From Halovivax sp. (lineage in GTDB: Archaea > Halobacteriota > Halobacteria > Halobacteriales > Natrialbaceae), in assembly GCA_007119345.1 (NCBI GenBank), contig SKPV01000071.1, positions 1 to 9,710 of the forward strand: a stretch of DNA of 9,710 nucleotides. The letters are read 5' to 3'. Position numbers and translations under genes: made by a program. Below the pieces are notes generated by a model. That model was not told the origin of the DNA. It searched no databases and was given only the letters and a program-made list of their open reading frames with translations. Of the stretch, positions 1 through 6,410 are shown in pieces. The first letter of the stretch is position 1, and each line of letters begins with the position of its first letter.

Positions 1-77
1 ACCCGCGAGTACCCCGGCAGTACCGAGTACCGACTACCCGCGAGTACCCCGGCAGTACCGAGTACCGACGACCCGCG
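1..77. repeat. 35-bp tandem repeat, two full copies
   Basis: Positions 1-35 and 36-70 are two copies of a 35-bp unit that begins ACCCGCGAGTACCCCGG and differs only at its last base. A third copy starts at 71 (ACCCGCG) but decays after 7 bases. Each unit also contains the sub-repeat GAGTACC/AGTACCG, so the unit itself may have arisen by slippage. The period is not a multiple of three, so it is unlikely to be coding. The array begins exactly at the window edge, so more copies may lie to the left. The rest of the stretch up to 226 shows no gene, T-run terminator or RNA that I can recognise. Confidence 0.85.
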
Positions 78-226
78 GACCCTCCTGCGGGACCGAGTGA
101 CGACGGTCGACGGCCACCCATTCGACGATGGTCGAACGCAGTCGACCGGCAACGAGTCGGCGGCGTTCGACGTCGGCCGACGAAGAACCGGACCGCGCCG
201 AGCGACCAGGGTCGTTCCTCGACCGG

Positions 227-1177
227 TCAACGGGTAGCGACGGCCGTCTGCATCCCGTCGCTGTTGTAGGCGGATCCCACGCGACCTTCCGCGTCGATCG
301 CGATGACGCCCGCGCTGGATCCGGTCAGTTCGCCGAACTCCTCGATGGCGAGTTCGGTCGCCGCCTCGGCGTCGAGACCGCGCTCGATGTGACCGGCGAC
401 CCGGCGGGAGAGGGTAACGCGCGCGATATCCTCGCCGGCGCCGGTCGCGCTGACGCCCGCCGCGGGAGAACAGTAGAATCCGGAGCCGACCTGGGGGACG
501 TCACCGACGCGGCCTGCCAGCGCCAACCACCGGCCGCCGGTCGAGGTGGCCGCGGCGAGGCGCTCACCGTCGACGGCTACCGCGCCGACGGTGTCGTGGT
601 CGTGGGCGTCGCCGACGCCGGGTGCGCCGGAAGGAGTCTCCGAATCACCCGCCCGGGTATCCGCCTCGCCCTCCTCGTCGCGTCCGTCCGGGTCCGTCCG
701 TCCGTAGCGATCGCGAATCCACGCCAGGTGCGCGGCCGGATCGCCCGCAGGCGGATCCAACTCCGCCCACTTCTCCCGCGTTCGCTCGGACCAGAGATCG
801 ACCCCGGTCTCGACGCCGTAGGCCTCCGCCAGCGCCACGGCGTGTTCCCCGGAGACGAACCCGTGGGGCGTCTCCTCCACGACGACGCGGGCGACGCTGA
901 CGGCGTGTTCGACGCCCGGCATCGAGCAGGCCGCGCCGACGGCGCGGTCGTCCGTCATGACCCCCGCGTCGGTTCGTACCTCGCCGTCGCTCTGGACCGC
1001 GCCGCCGACGCCGGCGTTGAACCGCGGCGAGGATTCCAGGACGCGCACCGCCTCCTCGACCGCGTCGAGCGGCGTCGGCGCCGCCGCGCCCGTCTCGGCC
1101 GCCTCGTCGAGTACGGCCCGTCGTGACTCCGGTTCCTCGGGAACGCCGCCCGCACCGCCGTGGACGATCACTCGCAT
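227..1177 (-). CDS. Isoaspartyl peptidase / L-asparaginase family Ntn-hydrolase
   Basis: A 316-residue member of the Ntn-hydrolase asparaginase-2 family, which is made as a precursor and cleaves itself to expose an N-terminal Thr that hydrolyses Asn or beta-aspartyl (or glycosyl-Asn) amide bonds. The N-terminal HGGAG is at 6-10 and an N-A-G-V-G-G segment at 54-59. The cleavage motif HDTVGAVAVD is at 194-203, making Thr196 the predicted nucleophile. TSTGG (211-215), RVGD (223-226) and ATGAGED (244-250) match the family's substrate-binding positions. An Asp/Glu/Gly-rich segment (about 161-193) lies just before the cleavage site, as expected for the disordered end of the alpha subunit. Asp before the Thr is the glycosylasparaginase pattern, whereas bacterial and plant asparaginases usually have Gly, so the substrate is uncertain. 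The ATG at 1177 is the first good start. There is no Shine-Dalgarno, and only a weak GTTACA-like element about 27 nt upstream. The gene diverges from icd. Confidence 0.9.
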   Translation of the reverse strand: MRVIVHGGAGGVPEEPESRRAVLDEAAETGAAAPTPLDAVEEAVRVLESSPRFNAGVGGAVQSDGEVRTDAGVMTDDRAVGAACSMPGVEHAVSVARVVVEETPHGFVSGEHAVALAEAYGVETGVDLWSERTREKWAELDPPAGDPAAHLAWIRDRYGRTDPDGRDEEGEADTRAGDSETPSGAPGVGDAHDHDTVGAVAVDGERLAAATSTGGRWLALAGRVGDVPQVGSGFYCSPAAGVSATGAGEDIARVTLSRRVAGHIERGLDAEAATELAIEEFGELTGSSAGVIAIDAEGRVGSAYNSDGMQTAVATR

Positions 1178-1402
1178 ACCATCGCGTTCGTTCGAGGCAG
1201 TGTAACCGTCACGATTGGGGACGCGTCTTCCGGGAGTCGAGCGTCGCCGCCGACCGAACGGACCGCCCGTTCATTACGGCCGAGCCCGGATTGACGCGAG
1301 TCGCGAACGGGTTCGGTCGCGGTGGCGAAGTTCGCAAATGTTGCACCCGCTCGGCGCCAAATGGTAGGCCTTTTAGGCACGACGGCGGGACCTACAGACG
1401 AA
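1178..1402. promoter_or_regulatory. Divergent intergenic region, asparaginase-family gene / icd
   Basis: This 225-nt stretch separates two divergently transcribed genes and must hold both promoters. The icd side has a clear TATA-like element (1371-1376). The other side has only a weak GTTACAC-like element on the minus strand near 1200-1206. A short inverted repeat, GCGAA-G-TTCGC (1325-1335), lies about 40 nt upstream of the icd TATA element and could be an operator, but inverted repeats this short are common by chance at this GC content. An in-frame ATG at 1322 would add 27 residues to icd, but this segment contains the TATA element and does not resemble the family. Confidence 0.55.
1371..1376 (+). 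promoter_or_regulatory. TATA-like box of icd (leaderless)
   Basis: TTTTAG, flanked by GC-rich sequence, is centred about 29 nt upstream of the ATG at 1403. That places the expected transcript start within a few bases of the start codon, so icd mRNA is probably leaderless. This spacing is the main reason for choosing the 1403 start over an upstream in-frame ATG at 1322. Confidence 0.7.
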
Positions 1403-2671
<1,269 letters not shown>

Positions 2672-2675
2672 GCAG

Positions 2676-2709
2676 TTTTTCGAACGGTCAGAACGCCCGG
2701 CGTTCTGAC
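2676..2709 (+). terminator. Putative icd terminator: T-run plus 3' hairpin
   Basis: Four bases after the icd stop codon is a run of five T (2676-2680). It is followed by a perfect 10-bp inverted repeat, GTCAGAACGC (2687-2696) and GCGTTCTGAC (2700-2709), with a 3-nt loop. Archaeal termination is driven mainly by T-runs, so the T-run is the likelier signal and the hairpin may stabilise a longer 3' end. The order (T-run before stem) is the reverse of a bacterial intrinsic terminator. Confidence 0.5.
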
Positions 2710-2758
2710 GAAGCCGAGACGCTGTCGTGGACGGCCGTTCGAGTGGTCGACGCACACG

Positions 2759-2935
2759 AATTTTACCGAGGTGGGGCGCCGTGGTTCGCTCGCAGGTCGG
2801 ACGGCCCAGATGCGATCCCGATCACACCTGCGGCGAGATCGATCGCGCGGGCCGACGACGCACCGAGTCGCTACCGCGGGAGAGACGCCCTATCCGATCG
2901 ACGTAAGGACGAACACCTGGCCAAAATTATTTCTT
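2759..2935 (+). ncRNA. Possible small RNA or structured long leader
   Basis: An isolated TATA-like element AATTTTAC (2759-2766) lies in GC-rich sequence with no convincing reading frame downstream. A transcript starting about 27 nt later (near 2790) would begin almost exactly at a 7-bp stem, CGCAGGT (2791-2797) with ACCTGCG (2826-2832). The AT-rich tract AAAATTATTTCTT (2923-2935) could end such an RNA, although it also looks like the promoter of the next gene. The alternative is a 168-nt leader for that gene. The evidence is positional only. Confidence 0.22.
2923..2932 (+). promoter_or_regulatory. TATA-like box of the 105-aa hypothetical gene
   Basis: AAAATTATTT is the most AT-rich patch in this intergenic region and is centred about 30 nt upstream of the ATG at 2958. 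This fits a leaderless or nearly leaderless transcript and favours ATG 2958 over the in-frame GTG at 2949. Confidence 0.55.
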
Positions 2936-2957
2936 CTGGTGACTGTTAGTGGAGGGC

Positions 2958-3275
2958 ATGGGTCGAGCCCCCACACCGCCGGAGGCGGTGCCAGACTTCC
3001 TCGTGGAACGATTCGGCGACCACTCGCCGGAGGAACTCCGAACCATCGCCGAGTACGCCGAGACGTCGAACCGGTACCGGGTCGACGGGGACGTGCCGGA
3101 CCACGTCGTGGCGCCGTTCGCGATGCAAGACGACGACACCGTCGCCGCGTGTGCCAGCTACGCGATCGAACTCGCGGAGTTCCTCGAATCGGGCGGCGTC
3201 GACGAGCCCGACGAACCGAGCGGGACGCACGCTCGGGACGACGCCCCGATACGCGGGGGCTCGTTCTTCGGGTGA
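2958..3275 (+). CDS. Conserved-looking small acidic protein of unknown function
   Basis: A 105-residue acidic protein that I do not recognise as a named family. It starts MGRAPTPPEAVPDFLVERF and contains a compact predicted helical core (about residues 11-80). Within it are a segment with SPEELRTIAEYAE and a second helix with AACASYAIELAEFLE. The C-terminal 25 residues are Asp/Gly/Pro-rich, look disordered and end GGSFFG. There is no signal peptide, membrane segment or Cys pair. ATG 2958 is chosen from the TATA spacing. An in-frame GTG at 2949 would add three residues. GGAGGG sits only 1-2 nt before the ATG, too close to act as a normal Shine-Dalgarno site. Coding is supported by third-position GC bias and acidic composition. 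The gene is convergent with the cupin gene, with a 54-nt gap and no obvious functional link. Confidence 0.75.
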   Translation: MGRAPTPPEAVPDFLVERFGDHSPEELRTIAEYAETSNRYRVDGDVPDHVVAPFAMQDDDTVAACASYAIELAEFLESGGVDEPDEPSGTHARDDAPIRGGSFFG

Positions 3276-3329
3276 CCGCCACGATCCCGCGACGGCTGGG
3301 GCGCCCGCGAGCGTCGCCGGCCCCGACGC

Positions 3330-3671
3330 TCACCCGGATCGCCAGCTCGGATTCTCCCGCGGCGGGCTGAAAATGTCGACGCCGCGAACGGTCTCATCGC
3401 CGCGGTTCTCGGCGCCGTGGGGCTCGTCCCCCGGAATCGCGTACGAGTCGCCGGGGCCACAGACGATCTCCTCGCCGTCGACGAGGAACGTCAGGTCGCC
3501 CTCGTAGATGAACCCGGTCTGTTCGTGCGGGTGACTGTGTTCTTCCACCGCGGCGCCGGGCTCGATCTCGAAGTGCTGGACGTTCATCGAGTCGGTGCCG
3601 GCCGTGATCGACAGGTGGACGCCGTCGGCCGCCTCCGCGGTATCGACGTCGTCGAGCGGGACGCGCTCCAT
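3330..3671 (-). CDS. Small single-domain cupin protein
   Basis: A 113-residue single cupin (cupin_2-type beta-barrel). The first cupin motif spans about 39-58, with metal-ligand candidates H45, H47 and Q51 in EEHSHPHEQTGF and the closing G58. The second motif spans about 74-89 in GDSYAIPGDEPHGAEN, with P80, H85 and N89. The usual Glu of motif 1 is Gln here (H-x-H-x3-Q), a variant found in many small cupins, so metal binding is likely. The ligand or substrate cannot be told: such proteins range from sugar or polyketide isomerases and dioxygenases to simple binding proteins. The length is normal for a stand-alone cupin. It ends NPSWRSG. The start at 3671 is fixed by a TTTTAG element about 27 nt upstream, so the transcript is probably leaderless. 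Confidence 0.9.
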   Translation of the reverse strand: MERVPLDDVDTAEAADGVHLSITAGTDSMNVQHFEIEPGAAVEEHSHPHEQTGFIYEGDLTFLVDGEEIVCGPGDSYAIPGDEPHGAENRGDETVRGVDIFSPPRENPSWRSG

Positions 3672-3695
3672 AGGTCGACTCTCGACTCGGAGTGG

Positions 3696-3701
3696 CTAAA
3701 A
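3696..3701 (-). promoter_or_regulatory. TATA-like box of the cupin gene (leaderless)
   Basis: On the minus strand TTTTAG is centred about 27.5 nt upstream of the ATG at 3671. No Shine-Dalgarno-like sequence lies between them, so a leaderless transcript is expected. Confidence 0.65.
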
Positions 3702-3727
3702 GCCGCGGTTCGCGGCGACCCGACCGG

Positions 3728-3863
3728 CAATCGCGTCTCCGTCCATCCCGTTACCGCTCGGTGCGCCCACCGCGTCGCCGCCCGCCCCGTTACCACTCGG
3801 TGCGCCCACCGCGTCGCCGTCCGTCCCGTCACCGCGTGCGGCACGGCCCATCGCGTCGCGCTC
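3728..3863. repeat. 39-bp tandem repeat, about 2 good and 2 degenerate copies
   Basis: Copies at 3747-3785 and 3786-3824 share 36 of 39 bases; each begins CCCGTTACC and contains CTCGGTGCGCCCACCGCGTC. A third, degenerate copy with a small indel runs from 3825 to about 3863, and the tail of a further one is visible at 3728-3746. The 39-nt period equals 13 codons. On the minus strand a 78-codon open frame (3932 to 3696) reads it as Gly/Asp-rich repeats containing GDAVGAPSGNG. I do not call that frame a gene, because it runs across the cupin promoter and starts on top of the ATG of the next gene. Confidence 0.85.
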
Positions 3864-3930
3864 GGACTCGGTTTCGGAAACCGGCAACGACACCGACGCG
3901 TTCAACTGGGTTCCGACCCGACGTGCGGAC

Positions 3931-4455
3931 ATGTACGCGGTCGTCGGCTGCGGCGAGTGCTCGCACCTGTGGTTGCTCGAGGGGCGATCGGAGACGACGG
4001 AGTGTCCTCGGTGTGGAACCCGACGGCGCTACGAGCAGCGGCGGACGTTCGTCGAGACGGACGATCCGGACCACGCGCGCGAAGTGCGGGCATCGATGCT
4101 CGCGAACCGCCAGGGGGAAGGTGACGCGTTCGCGTCGGTGGATTCGTTCGCGGACCTCGACGAGCAGGTCGCCGACGGCGTCGTGAGCGACGAGGAGTAC
4201 CTCGAAGCCAGCGGACTCGACGCCGACGAGATCGCCGACGCCGGCGACCGTGACCCGCGCGGGCCGGTCCGCCACGGCAGTCGTCGAGAAATCGTCGAAG
4301 CTGCGCTCGGGGAGCTCGACGGGCCCACGGAGTCGGCGGTCGTCGAGTACGCCGGCGAGCGTGGCGTGCCGGGAGACGCCGCCCGCCGGATCCTGGAAAA
4401 GCTGGTCCGCAGCGGCGCCGCCTCCGAGAGCGGCGGCCGGTACCGGTCCGTCTGA
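3931..4455 (+). CDS. Zinc-ribbon protein with C-terminal winged-helix-like domain (DUF5817-like)
   Basis: A 174-residue protein that I believe belongs to the haloarchaeal DUF5817 family; that name is from memory and unverified. The N-terminus is a compact zinc ribbon with C7-x2-C10 (VGCGECSHLW) and C25-x2-C28 (TECPRCGTR). A basic stretch and a conserved-looking FVETDDPDHAREVRASML helix (40-57) follow. An acidic middle segment (about 62-110) links to residues 117-173, which have the helix-helix-helix-wing look of a winged-helix domain (REIVEAALGEL, then RRILEKLVRSGA, with GGRYRSV as the wing end). The layout suggests a nucleic-acid-binding or transcription-associated protein, but no target is evident. 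The ATG at 3931 directly precedes the zinc-ribbon strand. I see no strong TATA element or Shine-Dalgarno upstream. An 80-nt gap separates it from the next gene on the same strand. Confidence 0.85.
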   Translation: MYAVVGCGECSHLWLLEGRSETTECPRCGTRRRYEQRRTFVETDDPDHAREVRASMLANRQGEGDAFASVDSFADLDEQVADGVVSDEEYLEASGLDADEIADAGDRDPRGPVRHGSRREIVEAALGELDGPTESAVVEYAGERGVPGDAARRILEKLVRSGAASESGGRYRSV

Positions 4456-4500
4456 CCGCCCGCGTGAAAGCCGCTCGGCCGGCCTCGTCCCGCCGCCGCA

Positions 4501-4519
4501 GGGATTATCCCCGCGGGAT
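4501..4519 (+). promoter_or_regulatory. TATA-like element overlapped by inverted repeats
   Basis: The element ATTAT (4504-4508) lies about 30 nt upstream of ATG 4536. It sits inside three alternating half-sites: GGGAT (4501-4505), ATCCC (4507-4511) and GGGAT (4515-4519). The first pair forms an 11-bp perfect inverted repeat over the TATA element; the second pair has a 3-nt spacer. This layout could be an operator for a repressor of the downstream membrane-protein gene. The TATA element is weak, so the call is tentative. Confidence 0.35.
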
Positions 4520-4535
4520 CTGAATGTCCCCGCGC

Positions 4536-5144
4536 ATGAACCCTATCGACGCCCTGAGGTGGACGGTTCTGCACCGCGCGATCTCGACCGCCGCCTTCGT
4601 CGCCGGCTTCTGCCTGTTCGGGCTGGGGATGGTGGTCGGGTTCGGGGGCGCGGTCGAGGCGTTCCTGAACGACCCGCTCGATCCGGCCGGCGCGGCGGCC
4701 GCGGCGAACGCGACGGCGCTGCTCGCGTTCGCGCTCGTCGGATTCCTCGTCTGGCAGTTCGGTAAGACCTTCGCGCTGTACTGGACGCTCCCGCGCGCGA
4801 CCGCGAGGCGATCCGCGCGGTCCGTCGACGAGAAGCGGATCCGCAGCGAGGTGCTGGAGGCGCTCGACGGGAGGCTCGCCGAGATGGAGTCCGAGCTCGA
4901 GGCGACGCGACGCGCCGTCGAGCGACTCGAGGACGGCGATCGCACCCAGTCGTACGACGAGACCGACGGGCGCGCCGGCACCGCACCGCCCTCCGAGGGC
5001 CGTCCCGAGGGCGGTTCGTCCAGCGGCGCTCGTCGACCCCCGTCGTCGCCGTCCCAGCGGACCGCACCTGCGAACGCCGGCGCCGACGCCGGGGAGAGTA
5101 CCTCGACGACCGAGCGGATCGGTTCACCCGACGACCGCGCCTGA
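4536..5144 (+). CDS. Two-helix membrane protein with coiled coil and disordered tail
   Basis: A 202-residue protein of unknown function. Two hydrophobic segments (about 15-40 and 57-83) flank a short loop with NDPLDPAG, indicating a helical hairpin in the membrane. A positively charged stretch (PRATARRSARS, 86-96) follows TM2 and suggests by the positive-inside rule that both ends are cytoplasmic. Residues 97-133 are heptad-like and highly charged (RIRSEVLEALDGRLAEMES), a probable coiled coil. The last 65 residues are Ser/Pro/Gly/Asp-rich and look disordered. There is no catalytic motif; a scaffold or membrane-anchored oligomerising role is possible but only inferred. ATG 4536 (MNPIDALRW) is preferred because a TATA-like element lies about 30 nt upstream; in-frame ATG 4524 would add four residues. 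The gene is convergent with the PhzF-family gene, with a 70-nt gap. Confidence 0.8.
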   Translation: MNPIDALRWTVLHRAISTAAFVAGFCLFGLGMVVGFGGAVEAFLNDPLDPAGAAAAANATALLAFALVGFLVWQFGKTFALYWTLPRATARRSARSVDEKRIRSEVLEALDGRLAEMESELEATRRAVERLEDGDRTQSYDETDGRAGTAPPSEGRPEGGSSSGARRPPSSPSQRTAPANAGADAGESTSTTERIGSPDDRA

Positions 5145-5214
5145 GAACGGGTGAAGGCGAATTCCACCGCAGCCGTCCCGCGACCGGCCGAAGCGCATCG
5201 ACACCCGCGACCGG

Positions 5215-6198
5215 CTACCCTTCCAGGATCTCGTCGTCCGCGACCTGGGGAACGACGAGTCGGCCGTCCAACGAGACGACGCCGCGACCGCCGACTCGGA
5301 CCTCGCCGTCGACCCGCACGCGGACGAAGCCCGGTCGATCGACGTAATGGCCCTGCTCGAACCGCATCTCGTCGGGGACCTCCGCGTCGGTCGCCACCGC
5401 CACGCCGACGTCGCCCGCACCGGTTCCGGCCGCCAGGGTCTCCGGCGAACCGCCCGAGAAGGCGCCGAAGCGGTTGAGGTACGCACCCGTCGCGCCGCTC
5501 GCGGTCCCCGTCACCGGATCCTCCTGAATGCCCGCGCCCGGCGCGAACATTCGCCCGTGAAGCGTCGACTCGGCCTCGAGGGCGTCGAAGGTGAACAGAT
5601 AGACGCCGGTCGCGTCGACCTCGTCCGCCAGCGACTCGATCGCCGCCATATCCGGATCCGCGCCGCCGACGTCCTGGAGGTAGACGATCGGCACGATCAA
5701 GAAGGGGAGTCCGGTGGAGGCGACCGCCAGCGGGAGGTCCTCGCCGACCCCCTCGAGCGCCGCGACCTCGACGCCGAGCGCCTCGGCCACGCGTTCGTAC
5801 GCGAGGTCCACCTCGCGGACCGTCGGGGCCCCCTGGGACATCCAGACCGTGCCGTCCCCCTCGACGTCGACGTCCAACACGCCGACGTTCGTCTCTAGCG
5901 TCGTCGTCCCCGCGTCGACGTCGCCGGCTTCGTACAGCGAGACGAAGGAACCGATCGTCGCGTGCCCGCAGAGGTCGACCTCCCGGGTCGGCGTGAAGTA
6001 CCGGATGCGGTAGTCGGCCTCGTCGCTCTCGAACAGGAAGGCGGTCTCGCTCACGGAAAGTTCGCGGGCGATCGCCTGCATCTGTTCGTCGACGAGTTCG
6101 TCCGCGTCCCGGACGACACCCGCGGGATTCCCGGCGAGCGGTTCGTCCGCGAATGCGTCGACCAGCCGGACCGACACCGTCCGTGTGCCGTCGCTCAT
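5215..6198 (-). CDS. PhzF-family isomerase-like protein
   Basis: A 327-residue PhzF/YddE-family protein with two diaminopimelate-epimerase-like halves. N-terminal half: FADEPLAGNPAGVV (16-29), the catalytic-Glu segment SVSETAFL with E51, and YFTPTREVDLCGHAT (67-81) with the conserved D75 and G78-H79-A80. C-terminal half: FAPGAGIQEDPVTGTASGA (218-236) and RFEQGHYVDRPG (279-290). E51 corresponds to the catalytic Glu of phenazine PhzF, which isomerises dihydro-3-hydroxyanthranilate. The length is slightly above the usual 260-300 because of an acidic insertion around 140-190. No phenazine genes are nearby, so the substrate is unknown and probably a small metabolite. The start at 6198 has ACTATAGT centred about 27.5 nt upstream, which fits a leaderless mRNA. 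The gene is divergent from the metallo-beta-lactamase-like gene. Confidence 0.92.
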   Translation of the reverse strand: MSDGTRTVSVRLVDAFADEPLAGNPAGVVRDADELVDEQMQAIARELSVSETAFLFESDEADYRIRYFTPTREVDLCGHATIGSFVSLYEAGDVDAGTTTLETNVGVLDVDVEGDGTVWMSQGAPTVREVDLAYERVAEALGVEVAALEGVGEDLPLAVASTGLPFLIVPIVYLQDVGGADPDMAAIESLADEVDATGVYLFTFDALEAESTLHGRMFAPGAGIQEDPVTGTASGATGAYLNRFGAFSGGSPETLAAGTGAGDVGVAVATDAEVPDEMRFEQGHYVDRPGFVRVRVDGEVRVGGRGVVSLDGRLVVPQVADDEILEG

Positions 6199-6221
6199 GC
6201 ACGGTCGAACGGGCGCCGGGG

Positions 6222-6229
6222 ACTATAGT
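6222..6229 (-). promoter_or_regulatory. TATA-like box of the PhzF-family gene (leaderless)
   Basis: ACTATAGT is a perfect 8-bp palindrome centred about 27.5 nt upstream of the ATG at 6198. It is the only AT-rich patch in this side of the intergenic region, and no Shine-Dalgarno follows. Confidence 0.7.
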
Positions 6230-6380
6230 CGTACCGACCCGCCTCCCCAACTCCGGCATGGGTCAGTGGTCCACCCCCCGACGTTCGCGCTCGGCGACGG
6301 GTTCGAACGGAAGGGGTCAGATCGGCGAAGGCGGGTCGATCTTCCGACCGGGACCAGCCAATCTCGCCCGAGAGCCGACG

Positions 6381-6386
6381 TTTATG
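6381..6386 (+). promoter_or_regulatory. TATA-like box of the metallo-beta-lactamase-like gene (leaderless)
   Basis: TTTATG is centred about 27.5 nt upstream of the ATG at 6411. The ATG contained in this element is in frame and would add nine residues (MGPLDVPVT), but the spacing and the absence of a ribosome-binding site argue that 6411 is the true start. Confidence 0.6.
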
Positions 6387-6410
6387 GGTCCGCTGGACGT
6401 ACCGGTGACA

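Noticed and set aside
1..77. CRISPR array at the left edge
   Set aside because: The units are directly tandem with no unique spacers, so it is not CRISPR-like.
128..1126. Long open frame on the plus strand opposite the asparaginase-family gene
   Set aside because: It is a high-GC shadow: Arg/Gly/Ala-rich low-complexity protein without motifs, while the minus strand encodes a clear Ntn-hydrolase.
1322..1402. 27-residue N-terminal extension of icd from the ATG at 1322
   Set aside because: The segment contains the TATA-like element and does not resemble icd N-termini; ATG 1403 has the right promoter spacing.
2790..2880. tRNA gene after icd
   Set aside because: I could find no cloverleaf: there is no acceptor-stem pairing at tRNA distance and no proper T-loop sequence.
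3696..3932. 78-codon minus-strand frame with 13-residue Gly/Asp-rich repeats
   Set aside because: It crosses the cupin gene's TATA-like element and starts over the ATG of the divergent zinc-ribbon gene. Its openness follows from the 39-bp repeat period. Kept only as a finding about the repeat.
4505..6259. 584-codon open frame on the minus strand
   Set aside because: It overlaps the PhzF-family gene in another frame and the membrane-protein gene in antisense. Its translation is Arg-rich low complexity, typical of a shadow frame.
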